Shown piece after piece: positions 44,336 through 56,028 of a stretch of 64,000 nucleotides of DNA. The notes under the pieces are model-generated. The model saw nothing but the letters and a program-made list of their open reading frames with translations, had not been told where the DNA came from and did no database searches. The stretch's first letter is position 1; every line of letters begins with the position of its first letter. The position numbers and the translations under genes were made by a program. Source of the stretch: Mesorhabditis belari (Eukaryota > Nematoda > Chromadorea > Rhabditida > Rhabditidae); contig CAUEEP010000899.1 in the NCBI GenBank assembly GCA_958450365.1, positions 310,001 through 374,000 on the forward strand. The letters are read 5' to 3'.

Positions 44336-47300
44336 GATTGGGCTCATTTGAGGGTCTGAAAAATGGACCATAAAACTCCAATCAAGGATCTTTTGGTACA
44401 GAAATGTAGGCAAGAATTCAGGCTTCAATTCTCTATATAACACTTAGGCTTTTGAATTGATTGCGACGTTTGCAACGTTTGCATGCAATCTTCTGATAAG
44501 ATGTTTCCGTGATTTTAGTCCATCCTAAAATTTCCGGTCCCAACAGGTCACAACAGACTACCACATTATCATGGCTTTCAATTAGCAAACAATTTTCCCG
44601 ATTTGTTGGAACGATTATCGATCATCCACTATATTTTAGTTTCCAAGAATTTTGACTGTTATTTTAGCGCCGATTTGATGCTTGATTTTGGTTCCTAATA
44701 AAGTCTTTTTAAAATGTACTTGAAATATTTCATGATATGAACCAGATTTATTCACCCATCCCTAAACAAAGTACAACAGTAAGAATATAAAAAACAAGAC
44801 ATACACACACTCAGCAACCCTTTGCAATTCTTTGGCTTTCGTTGAAGCTCGAAAGTTTTTGGGTGATCGTCTGGAAGGTGGGTCGGTTTGTGAGACGGGT
44901 TTTCCAACAAGAAGTCATCACTTCCGAACTGGAAATTTATTTGTAAATAGATAAGAACTGAAGATTAGAATTATCCCTTGAATAGGTCTCACATTTGTGT
45001 CGGTGTCCGGTGCGGGGGTATCAATCGAAAGCCTTTCTGCAGCTCGCCGAGCAGTCTTGATGGCTCCAGATCCTCGTAGGGCGTGTCACCGAAAGAGAAC
45101 ATTTCCCAGAGAAGAACCCCAAATGACCAGCTGAAAGAGCTTTTTCTGTGAAATCACCGAATGTTCTGAACTTTTCATTATTTATACTAATACTCAAGAG
45201 TTATTAAGAACTTTACGGTGACATCTCTGAAGCTTACACATCAGCTTTCTCGGTAAATATACCGAACTCGATTGCCTCAAGAGCCGTCCATTTGATGGGG
45301 AGACAGCCGCCATGCGAAGTGTAGAGCGCCTCATTTGAGCTACGACTCAGCCCGAAGTCGGAAAGCTAAATCGGTTATAATGTCGATGCATATGAAATGG
45401 GTCAATGCATGTGTAATATATTGGGTCGATGCATATGAAATGGCTAAATTTTTTAGTAATTTTTAATGTTTAGTTCATTGTAAATCCCGACCACAACCTT
45501 AGATGTTTTTTGCAAAGTAAGCAGAACATTGCGCGCCGCCACATCACGATGAAGAAGATTTTTTGAGGAGAGGAACTCCTGGAATGTGGAGTGAAATTTT
45601 TGCTACTGAAAAAGGATCTAGAAACTGAAACTAGCGCCTAACCAGTGCACTCGCCACCTCCCAGGCGATTCGATACAGATCCTCAACGAAAATTACATTG
45701 GTTGCAGTCTGAAACGTGTGGATAACAAAAGATGCTCATATGAAAACAAATATCTACAGTCAAACCTTGATGATATAAACGAATGAAAGGTTAATAGTAA
45801 ACGTTTTTTCCAGATTCGCAATTAACGAGGATTGATTATAGAAATGTATTAAGACTCCGTCTTGATAAAACTTTAGTACTTTCTAGCTAATACTTTATAA
45901 AGATACTTGATGGTCGGTTCGCTTGATGCTGACCAGCTGCGTGTGCAGATTGCCAAAAGCACAGAATTCGGTCAAAATGGACGGATTGTCAAGACTAGAG
46001 GAGCATCCCAGAATCGAGAGTAGATATGGATGGAAACCGATCGATTTCATTGTGAAGATCTCTTGTAAAAAGTTGGCTCCAAAAAGTGTCAAGTCTCGTT
46101 TCACTTTTGAATGCTAGGTCCTATCACAGTCGAAGCTAAAGAAAAATATACTATCACTCCCCTTAGCATCTTCTTCTTATTCTACTACTCTTTTCTTATT
46201 CTACCAAATTTTAAAAGACGAACACATCCTGTGGAGTGGCCGGCTTTTTGACAGCGACCTTTACGAACGTTTGATTGGATGAGAAGGGCTTCTAAAAGAT
46301 TTACTTTCAGCCTTTAAAAGTGGAAAAGAGAAGAGGAGGCAAATTTAGATTCTGATTTAGATTCCGGTGATTCCGGTGGGTTCTTGATCAGGCTGGCCTT
46401 TAAAGGCGTAAGACTGACCTGCCTCGACCTTGATTGAGATCCTAGGTGTACAGTGTTTTAAATTGATTAAAAGAAAGAAAATGTCAAAATGTTTTGCTCT
46501 ATTCAACAAGCCTCTAAATCGCGATTCGCGAGTAGACACGGCAGCGTTCCACGGTACTCTCCGTAGTACACATCGGAGAAACCTCCTCGACCGATTCGAT
46601 TTGAAATCGTCAATTGCAGCGAATCGATCTCCCATGGGTCAACGCTTCTGAATATTGGTGAATAAGTTGAAATTGTACATCATCTGCCATGCATGATTAC
46701 ACAAATAGCAAATCTGGGCTCATGCCTCATGTGCGACAATGAAGGCTTTAAAAGCAAAGTCATTTTAATCCCTCACCTGGTGTACTCGATCTGGGAACCT
46801 TGCTTTTCGCTGAATTTCATTGAAAATTTGAAAAAACAGAGACAAACTTGCAGAGCTGGTAGGTGTAAAAAATGAGCTGTGAAAGGAAGACGACAATTGC
46901 AATTGGAATGAAGATGTAGAAGAGTTTAAAGGACTCTCTCGTCTCTTCGATCTCCTCAACAGGCCTTGTCGGTTCGATGAAACATTCCGGCAAAGAGACA
47001 TCGAATGAGGTGAGCCGATAGAAAACCGAGAATCGACTCGAATTTGTTGATGTCGGAGTCCATGTGTGCTGAAGAAAAAATAAAAGGATTCATAATCAAG
47101 TTCTATTTCGGGCAACGAGCGTAACCCTGAATAACTTAAAACTGTGAGATCCTGTGATCTCAGACAGATCTCAGAACAAATGCACTGGTTTTCTCAAGAA
47201 TTAAAGGCACATCACGAGTAACGGTTTTTCATCAAGCCACTATTTTGCATAGTAACAATTGAAACGAGTTGACGATTGCTACGGCAACTCACGTACAGTG

Positions 47301-48128
47301 TGTCTTAGCATTTCTTTGGTTTTTTCCAAATAGAACACTCCCCGTCAACTCTTACCATCAACTCGTCGGCTTGAAGACACAAAAGAAATGGGCCATTTTC
47401 AGTGATCCTAAAAGAGAAAAAAATCATGTTTGACTGCTGTAAATGCACTCACTGAAACTCTTTCCCTTGTTCACTGTTGCTGTCACTGAGGCGAATGCTG
47501 AGAATTCCACCTTCAAGATCCCGAATTTCGATCATCAGTTGAGGGGCATCGGGGAGATCATCTAAAAAGCAGTCAGCAGTCAGACATTGAACCATTTACC
47601 GGCCTTAACATTGGATTTGTTAAATCCTTGACGCCAGAATTATGAGACACCCTCTATTAGTAAACCTTACACCTCAACTCGTGTTTTATCTGAATGTAAT
47701 GCCCAAAGGCACTCCACATAACTGACCATTCAACGTGTAGGTCCTGTTGATTATTTCAGCCGAGTGTTCCGGATAGTCCACACTCATATCACCGAAGATC
47801 GCCGGCGCTGCAACGAACTCTTTTTGTCCCTCGTTGTTTCCCTCTTTTTGTTGATAGGTGAGCGTCCCGAAACATGTGCCACCGTGCAACCAGAAAGTCA
47901 CCGTCGACATTTTCCAAAGGAGGTTTACGGCCAAATCGTCATATCTGAACGATTGAATACAGGATTTGGCATATACAGGGTGGTGCAGAACCATACGCCA
48001 CCCTCTAAATTTAAATTTTCTCGGCTCCCGTGCCAGTGGCAAAAAACTGAAAACGTAGTTAGATTCAGGACCAAAAATAACCCTTATAACCAAAAATAAC
48101 CAAAAATAATCGAAAATCGAATGCCCCC

Positions 48129-48270
48129 CACATCCGCGCGAAATTGCGGTTTCTATACGATCCACATGTTTGAGTATCCAAAAATGTTCTGAATGCAATG
48201 GTGGAAAAAAAAATTATCAAAATCCGTTTTGTGGATTCTTTTAAATCGCATTTTATCAAAAAAATGATTA
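48129..48270. repeat. Solo end related to the 55-60 kb element
   Basis: CACATCCGCGCGAAATTGCG matches the outer tip of the 55438-60061 element (CACATCCGCGCGAAAGTGCG) and then diverges. It lies in intron 4 of the copy R pseudogene. Confidence 0.65.
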
Positions 48271-48710
48271 TTTTACACAGAGACAGCCGAACTCCTCTGT
48301 ATTTGGCCCTCCACTACTCAGTGATAACAGAAAATTAGGAAATGCCAGGGAGTAGACTTTGTGCAATTGTTATCTGGGGTCATTTTGAGACGAAAATCGT
48401 ATGAATTGGTCAACTCACAAAAAAGTTATAGCAGCTTGAAGACAAAAATGACGTTTTACGACTTTCTGCGCGCCAAAACGTGGATAATACCGTGACCCTT
48501 TCTATGGCGAAGAACACATATAAGGAGCGCTTGCAAAGAATATTTTCAATTCGTTTTTTCTTTTTACGGGCTTGTTTTCTTTTTTGATGTCATAATAATT
48601 GTTTCTATATTCAGATACCCCATTAATGACCGGATTGCACGGGCTACGTTATAGCGCGCAGAAAGTGGAGGGCCAAATACAGATGAGTTCGGCCGTCTCT
48701 GTGTAAAATG
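48271..48710. mobile_element. 440-bp MITE with ~48-bp TIRs
   Basis: TTTTACACAGAGACAGCCGA ... TTTGGCCCTCCACT at the left is mirrored by AGTGGAGGGCCAAA ... TCTCTGTGTAAAA at the right with few mismatches. The interior is non-coding. Flanks share TGAT (TGATTA left, TGATCA right), so the exact target duplication is uncertain. Absent from copy L. Confidence 0.85.
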
Positions 48711-50329
48711 ATCAATAGCGGGGGTAGCGTATGTTTTTGCACCGGGGCGATTTTCATTTTACGGCTGTTACGTTGTCCCTATCCATGTCGAAGATTTTTG
48801 GAGTTTAAGAGTTATTTTTGGGCCTGAATCCTTAATACCGAAGCATCAACTATGCTATGCAAACCTTGGTACATCGAAAACTTTGCGTTGATCCCGTTTG
48901 TCTGGTGATGGGATCGGGCCAGCAAATGCATCGTAGCGACACTGATCGATTGTGCCGTTACCCTAGAAATTGAAGATTTCTGAAAGCACTAACAGAACGG
49001 CAGATCAGATTAGGGTTTGGCTCAGAGTCAAACGCTCACGATGTAAAGTTCGGGTGTGTAGATGTACTTCCCACGGGGAGCAACGAGGGTTAAATAGCGG
49101 CCAAAGGTCGTACTCCAACCCCAATAGATTATCGCATATTTGAGCTCGACGCCGGAGAAGTCCTCCACACCGACAACCGGCGCATTGTCATCTGGAATTT
49201 GTCCCGATATTTGGAGTCTTTTGATGACAAGCTTCATGCATGTTACCCCCTTCTTTTTAGATTCCAGTTTCCGACACTCACACATGACGACGTCGTTTCG
49301 AAGAACCGAGTAGGCGAAGAGGCAATCACAATGCTCAACGGGAAGCGTCAACCGGATTGTTGCATTCTCTCTCACAACGTTCACCATGTAGTAGCAGTAC
49401 GGCATCGGGTTGTTGCCACTAGAGTCTGTTCCTTGCGCGTAAGTAATTACTCGAGTCAAATGACTAATTTTTACTTGATTAATCGACGTTTTTTGATCGA
49501 GTAACTACGAATAATCCTCGTATTAGTAAATTAAAGATCTTAGACCGTGTTACATGGTGGGTTTTTTTCTCTTTGTGAGATATCGACTTACACTCATAAC
49601 ATCAGAAACCTATCAAGGTACAACCTTAGTTTTGAGCGCAAGTTGATAGCTGACAAAGAACAAAAAATACCACCGTCTACATCATTTTGAGCGCTACTGT
49701 AAGTCGCCACTCGCGATTTTCTGGTCGAAATTTTTTTGCAACAATTCTCGCTAAAAGTACGGTCATTTTTCGCAAGCGTGCGTTTTAAAAAAGACATTCA
49801 CGTGAGAAACACACTCTACTCTCGACTACTGAATTTCTCCGAAACACTCGCAAGGGGCTCAGTATATTCATATCCGTGAATTTTTTTTAACTTATCAAGT
49901 TCTGATGTTCTGAAGAAGTAAAAAAACAGTTTGCAATCGAATGGTCTGGTAAATGGAAGCAAACTTTAGCCCGCGACGGCGGTCGGGATGCTGCACTTCG
50001 TCATCGATGTAGAGCGGGAAGATGAATGTATCGTTGCACTGGCATGACCCTTGATTGGTCGTGTCGGTGCTTGTGTGGATGCCGACCGAGACGAGAAATG
50101 AATAGTTCCCGGCACAATCGCTTGCGTAAACGGTCAATTGCTAAAGGTGGCGACTAGAATTCTAATCACATATAACTAGTTAAATTGTGAGCACTTGTCA
50201 AAGCAATCAAATAATCAAAATTCGTGGACTTTCAAAATTCGAAAGAACTTTCAAAATTTTTTCGAGAGACGAAAAAAGTCAGGGTTTAGGGGTTGAGTTT
50301 TACTTTCCAAGATTTTCTAAAATTCTAAA

Positions 50330-50525
50330 ATTACTAAAATTAAGATGTGAAAAATCTCAAAATAATTTGATCAATTCTGTCGCCGATAGACCACAAGTTA
50401 TGGTTTTAGCAGTTTAAATAGCAAATAATTCGGAGAAATTTTTATTATTAAAATAATGCCATAATTGGAATAGGAGATTACAAATATTTCAGAAAAAATA
50501 TCATGGCAAATTGCGGGCAAAAACA
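50330..50525 (+). pseudogene. Pseudokinase last-intron/last-exon edge fragment
   Basis: The segment (CAAGTTATGGTTTTAGCAGT to ATTTCAGAAAAAATATCATG) matches 23290-23420 and the inverse of 24420-24590. The LINE begins directly after it. It marks a duplication breakpoint upstream of the copy R gene. Confidence 0.65.
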
Positions 50526-53460
50526 ATGGACTGTGATGTCCTCAAAACTAAAATTGATGTTGCGACCCAAGTTGATGAAGAGGCTATCGAAATCGCCGCA
50601 GACAAAAGGAATTTAGCCCCGTGCAACTCAGTCATCTCCGGTTCCGAGAAGAAACGAGGAAGGCCAAAAGGAGCTGGGATGAATGAGAAATGAAAACACA
50701 GTCTTGAAGTAGCCAATGGAATGAAAAATGGCCAAGGATCATTTGTGAAGCGCAAAATTGTATCCAAAAATGGGACCGGAGGAACTATCATCGCAAAGTT
50801 GCCTACCACGGACACGCCGAACACGAGCCCAGCAGCAAAATTTACCAGGATGGAATCACAAGACTTGCCGCTCCCTCTAGAAATCGACTCGCCCACTCCA
50901 GGATAAGCTCATTTCCCCCCGTAACGTCTGTTTCGTTTCTCTTTGCCAATGTTCACTCAATAATTTCACAAAAACGTCTTAGTTACGTGCAATTTTTGTC
51001 CAGATCTCTCTTACGATGTTCTTGCCTTTTGTGAGACCTGGCTGACTGAAAACACTACATCTTCTATCTTAGACCCCGCCTCTAACTATTCCATAATTCG
51101 TTGTGACCGTATCTTTAATGATATCAAAGTTCGGTGGTGGTGGTGTTATCCTATTCATTCGCCGTTCTTATAACTTTTTCCCTGTTACTAGTCAATCAGT
51201 CTCAGGTTGCGAGATAATCATTGTTGATATATTCGCTCATTCAGATTCCCCCTCGCGTATCTTTATTGTTTATCGCCTCCCACATGTTAACAACCAGGGT
51301 TCTTTCCATCTTTTTACATTTCTTGAAGATTACTTGCTACCAAATCATCCAAATTTCCTTCTTGGCGATTTTAATTTTCCTTTAACTGTTTCTCTAGGAC
51401 ATTTACCTAATTTATGTCCTCCCATTGGTGGTACCCACCATTTTTCTATGTCTTTTAATTTAATTATGCATCATTTTACCTCTCTAAAAGGACCGGATGA
51501 AGGTAACCGTGCCTTTTGGAGAGGTAATTTCGGTGCTGTCTCTCTTTCTTTAGCGCTCTTCAATGCAAGGTTTCTTCCCCGATTTCCCGATTAGAGATGG
51601 ACATCAACGAGTGTTATGCCGACTTCTTTGAAGAGATGAAATCGCTGTTAGACGAAAATATGCCTATTTCAACCAGGTCTACCTTTTCTTACCCCAGTCA
51701 CATATCTCGAGCTAGGCAAAGGTTAGAAGCAGCTTGGCGTTATCGCGATTCCCCCCATTACGCATATCTAGAAAACAAGCTAACCAAGTTTGTCAAGAAA
51801 TTTGAGGCCAATATTGGACGGAAAGCCGTTTTTAGTCCTAGTCCCAAAGCTTTTTACTCATACGTCTATTCTAAGATTAATCCAAGCCACGATTCCTCTA
51901 TTAAATGTATATTTGACCCCCTTCGCAACTCGTTGATTTTCGAAAATCACAAAATTGCTAATTCCTTTGCTCAATATTTCTCCAACGTTTTTGCAGTTGA
52001 CGATGGTACTTGCATCCCTGTTCTTCCCGCCCCAGCACATACTTGCGCAGCCCTAATCGTCACACCAAGACTGGTCGAAACAGCAATTAGTAAGCTTAGC
52101 AATAAGATTTCTTACACCCCAGACGGAATTCCCTCTTTTGTTATACGGAAAACTAAGTTTCAAATATCACCACTACTTGCTAGACTTTTTAATCTGTCAC
52201 TTCTAACGGCTAAGATCCCTAAATTTTGGAAAGACTCAACGATTTCGCCACTTTTTAAGAAAGGAGATCGGAACGCGCTTGCAAATTATAGACCCATCGC
52301 GCTCACCTCCTCCATTTGTAAAGTCTTAGAAATAATTATTCGCGACCACATTATTCATTATCTAAATGAACATAATCTAGTTGATAAAAATCAATTCGGC
52401 TTTTTTAAAAACCGCTCTACCTCCGACCAGCTAGTTCTCTGTGCACATGACTGGCTTCTAGCTAAAGCCAAAAACGATCAAACTAGCTGCGTTTTCATTG
52501 ATTTTTCCAAAGCATTTGATTCTGTTAATCATAGATTTTTAATCGCCAAACTAAATTCATTAGGTCTCCCCATATCCATCACTAATTGGATTGCAAATTG
52601 GCTTACCGAAAGGACTTTTCACGTCCGCTTAGGCTCTACCTTTTCGAATGACTTCCCCATTAGTAGCGGAGTACCCCAAGGGAGCGTTCTTGGTCCTCTT
52701 CTTTTCCTTATCTATATTAATGACATTAACAGTTCGATCTCCCCAAGCACAAAAGTCAAAAGTCACAAAAGTTCTAACATAATTCTTCGCGCCATTTGTT
52801 TCCCTAAAATTGCGACTTATCGCAAGGCTTTTATAACCTATTACCGACCTTTGCTCGAGTATGCCACCATCGTATGGTCACCTTCCATTAAGAAACTTAT
52901 CACCTTAGTTGAAAATGTCCAACGGCGTTTCACTAAAAAAGCATACACTCGTTGTTTCCCTTCTTCTCTTATTCCAAATTATGAGACTAGACTTATAGTT
53001 TTTGATTTAAAACCCTTTTATATCGCCGTATTTACTTTGATCTTATTTTTTGCTATAAAATACTTTTCCACCCTAAGTCACATCCAGAATTTCAAAGCCT
53101 CTTGAAAATTGTAGAAATTTATAGAAGTTCACGTAGTCATCCTGATCAAATTTCGGTCGGCCCTCATCCCCATCATCTTTCCCTTTATCATTCTTTTGCG
53201 AACCGTATTAGTAGGGTTTGGAATAAGCTCCCGTCTGGTATCTTCTGGTCTGTAGGAAAATTCAAAGTATCTGTGAACGAATTAGATCTTATTGCCATGT
53301 CAAATCTGCCCTATATTTAATCTTTTTGTATCTGTGTTTCCTAACTGTACTCTTACTGTACTATTTTTAGTTTTCTCTCTTTTTTCGGTGAGAGTATTGT
53401 AGCAATATGTTATATGCAGTTATGATTATCTGATTCGCTTCTATTCGCCCCATGAATAAA
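50526..53460 (+). mobile_element. CR1/jockey-like LINE, dead
   Basis: ORF1 remnant: 50526-50905, one internal stop, with an AT-hook-like EKKRGRPKGAG. Endonuclease remnant: 51020-51594 (FCETWLTENTTSSIL, GGGVILFIRRSYNF, LLGDFNFP), in several frames. The reverse transcriptase frame 51597-53105 has NYRPIALTSSICKVLE, FVFIDFSKAFDSVNH-type fingers, and SGVPQGSVLGPLLFLIYIND. The catalytic F(A)DD block that should follow is deleted: the frame passes straight from the palm to the thumb (ITYYRPLLEYATIVWSPS). The C-terminal tail continues at 53102-53320. A dinucleotide tail at 53463 marks the 3' end. Confidence 0.85.
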
Positions 53461-53462
53461 GC

Positions 53463-53482
53463 ATATATATATATATATATAT
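53463..53482. repeat. (AT)n microsatellite tail of the LINE
   Basis: About ten AT units directly after the LINE 3' untranslated region. CR1-clade elements often end in short tandem repeats. Confidence 0.8.
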
Positions 53483-53485
53483 GAT

Positions 53486-54067
53486 TAAGTTAACTTAGCA
53501 CATGAGGGCTTAAAAGAATCTAGAATTCCGGCTGTAAATTTCCTAGAAGCCGGCTGTAAATTTCCTAGAAGCCGGCTGTAAATTTCCTAGAAGCCGGCTG
53601 TAAATTTCCTAGAAGCCGGCTGTAAATTTAGACCAACAAACTCCATTATTTTCATTTATTTTCAAAGTTTGAATATTTTATTTTTAGTTTCTAGTTTCTA
53701 GTAGTTCTCCATAAATGTATACTCCATAAATGTTTTTGGTCAGAATTTCCTCTCGAATTGTTTTGAGCCTTCAAAAATTAATGGTCACCTTAGAAAAACG
53801 CGATCTTGCTTAATTATCCAATTCCCGACCCCATATCCAAAGCAATGTGCCCGACGCCGTTTTTTCCTACGAGCGATACGAATAGAACACACCACGTAAA
53901 AGCCCCGATAAAACTAACATCGGATTCGGAAAGAAAACCCAAAATTACAGGAAATTTGAGCTCATTTGGTTCAGCCATTCACGAGAAACATCCGTGACTC
54001 AGCATTGCGTCATGCCGTCGTCTATGTGTTAAAAAGTTGATTTTAACGGGGCTAATACATGATTTTC
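53486..54067. repeat. ~0.5-kb dispersed repeat with an expanded 22-bp array
   Basis: Starts TAAGTTAACTTAGCACATGA and ends near TACATGATTTT. A second copy at 63151-63643 lies in an intron of kinase D. Here the unit CCGGCTGTAAATTTCCTAGA(AG) is repeated five times with period 22 (starts 53528, 53550, 53572, 53594, 53616); the other copy has one. A 62-codon minus-strand frame (MAEPNELKFPVISGLLSESD...) is open in the second copy but not recognisable. Confidence 0.8.
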
Positions 54068-54069
54068 TG

Positions 54070-55200
54070 CCGATTGTTGTACCCGCATAGACGGTCAACG
54101 CGCAGTCGCGGTCAATCGTTTCCTACAGTGAGATTTGAACTCATAAAATGGAAATAACAGAACACCCAGTTTTACTACAGGATGACCGCCAATTATAGTG
54201 ACTCACTTCTGAGGGGCTAGCTCAGCGAAAACTCAATGAATCCGTCTCAAAAGTTTTTTTCGTTGTCCATTGGGATTTGTGTCTGGGGAGGTCCACAAAG
54301 TTTTATCAACTCTTAGGTTGTTACATACCTTGTTTGAAAGTTTCATTTAGAGATGAATATCCAAGCAATCGACTTGCGGTTTGTTGTTGTCATTTGTTGT
54401 GTCGAGCACGCATTGGATTGATGTGGCAACATCTTAGGATTTACTACGGGATATCAAAGTTCGTTTTTGAAACATTGTACAAAAAATTGCAGTTGTTGCA
54501 GTCTAATTTAAGTTGATTATGTATTGTTCAATTTTGTTGTTTTTGCATCTTTTGTTGTTTGTTCCAAAAATAAACTTGTTTGCAATTCACAACCGATAAA
54601 AAAATTCTGAAAACTTCTGTAAAACATAAAATAACAACTGAGTCTAAATCAGACGTCTGATTTAGACTCAAAATCTAAATCGGACGTAACATATATATAA
54701 TTGTGACCCATAATTATCGAGACAAGGTATTTGAAAGCAACAAGTGCTTGATGTACATTAATATTAGATAGATTTTAATTAGTCTGAAACCAGAGATTTT
54801 TAGCTACAAAATGATAGTTCACTTGTGAAAATTGGCCCAAAATTCGTATCCATCTGAGTGAAACTTGCCAGAATTACTCGGAGTCGAGTTGAAGACCGTT
54901 TGCCGGGATTTCTATTTAAGGACAGCCTTTTGCCTCCAACTACCCAACGGAAAAACCAAATGTTTGTAGAAATTTTCATTCTCTACCCCAATGACACTTA
55001 AACTAAGGCAGATGATTGATTATTAAAAATTCTAGAAGAAAAAAATGTAGGTCAAAAGCCTACATTTCACCACATGCTCTTAGCGCCTTCAACAAGCTTT
55101 GGGAAATTACACAACAAAAAATATCAAAAGACTTTATCGTCAACCTAATATATAAATAAAATTTATCCAATAATGTACATCAAGCAGTTATTGCTTTCAA
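54070..55200. other. Gene-poor stretch with a perfect palindrome
   Basis: No supported exon. It contains the 32-bp palindrome at 54639-54670 and two pieces of the repeat bearing GTGCTTGATGTACATTAATA (54745; inverted near 55165) that also flanks the Tc1 fragments at 24 and 32.6 kb. Confidence 0.5.
54639..54670. repeat. 32-bp perfect palindrome
   Basis: TGAGTCTAAATCAGAC followed by its exact reverse complement GTCTGATTTAGACTCA, with no spacer. A related half-site (AATCTAAATCGGACG) follows at 54671-54686. Confidence 0.9.
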
Positions 55201-55437
55201 ATGGATGTCCTTGGCGTCCTTGGTGTCCTACGATGCTTTGATCACCGCCTTGGAATCGTTGACATTGACGAATGCCGAATTCCAGTTCGGAAGTGATGAT
55301 TTCCTGTTGGAAAACCTGTCTCACAAACCGACCTTCCAGGCGATCACCCAAAAACTTTCGAGTTCAACGAAAGCCAATTACTGGCAAAAGGTTGCTGGGT
55401 GTGTGCATGACTTTTTTTTTGTATATTTTAACTGTTG
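55200..55437 (+). pseudogene. Receptor kinase last-exon fragment, plus strand
   Basis: CAG/TTCGGAAGTGATGATTTC begins a copy of the receptor kinase last exon (SEVMISCWKTCLTNRP). It is then frame-shifted by loss of part of the NRPTFQ codons. Its 3' flank continues at 60062, beyond the inserted transposon, and includes AATAAA at 60088-60093. It faces kinase D tail-to-tail. Confidence 0.75.
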
Positions 55438-56028
55438 CCACATCCGCGCGAAAGTGCGTTTTCTGATGAAAATTGATGTTATACCTACCATTCGATGGGA
55501 AAAAGTGTACTAAAACCGAATCTCGATATCATTTTTAAATTCCATCGACAGTTTTTTAGAAAATGGGCTTTTTCAAAAAACGCAAAAAAGCCAAAACTAA
55601 AGTTCGTAAAACGGCCATAAAATCTTTCACCTTTGACCAGTTTGCTTACTCAAATGCTTACTCAAATGCTTACTCAAATTATCTCAAAATCAAGACCGAG
55701 GTTTGAAGGTTTCGACTTTGAGAAAAGTCCACTATAAAAAAAATTTCATCTAATAATTTTTATTTCACGATCCTTTCTAAGCATTTTAGTTCAAAAAAGT
55801 AATTAAAAATAATTATTCTGCGCAAAGTTATAGCTTTTTAGGAATAGGGCCCTGTTTTCTCAGAAATAGAAGAAACTCAGAAATAGGGCCCTGTTTTCCC
55901 AAACACGCTTCAATTACCGTACCCCTGCATGCCCTCAGTGTCAAATATATGCTCGTTTTGACCTTTTTTTAATTTTTTTTCGCATATTTTCTATTATTTT
56001 TTCAACATATTGTCTTCTACAAAAACGA

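Larger units (their letters stand above)
44811..50140 (-). pseudogene. Receptor tyrosine kinase, copy R (pseudogene)
   Basis: Exons parallel copy L: 50140-49965, 49418-49040, 48962-48865, 47944-47679, 47561-47453, 47407-47356, 47303-47293, 47068-46777, 46647-46512, 46258-46224, 46078-45907, 45708-45643, 45578-45498, 45365-45238, 45130-44993, 44928-44811. Lesions: the signal-peptide exon is absent; exon 5 has CAA to TAA (ITFR then stop); exon 9 is 2 bases shorter from two 1-base losses; the acceptor before exon 12 reads GG instead of AG (CTCCAAA against CTCTAAA on the plus strand). The exon 3 frame is open here though shifted in copy L. The kinase core residues survive (LLHRDVAARNVLL, LSDFGLS), so inactivation is recent. 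The LINE at 50.5 kb lies just upstream. Confidence 0.8.

Noticed and set aside
43919..44443. 174-codon minus-strand frame with hydrophobic stretches
   Set aside because: It is antisense to the BEL/Pao gag fragment and the duplicated kinase 3' flank, which explain the sequence better.
50501..50896. 131-codon minus-strand frame
   Set aside because: Antisense to the LINE ORF1 remnant with its AT-hook-like motif.
53528..53637. Regular 22-bp repeats resembling a small CRISPR array
   Set aside because: Units are contiguous with no variable spacers, and the genome is eukaryotic. It is a minisatellite.
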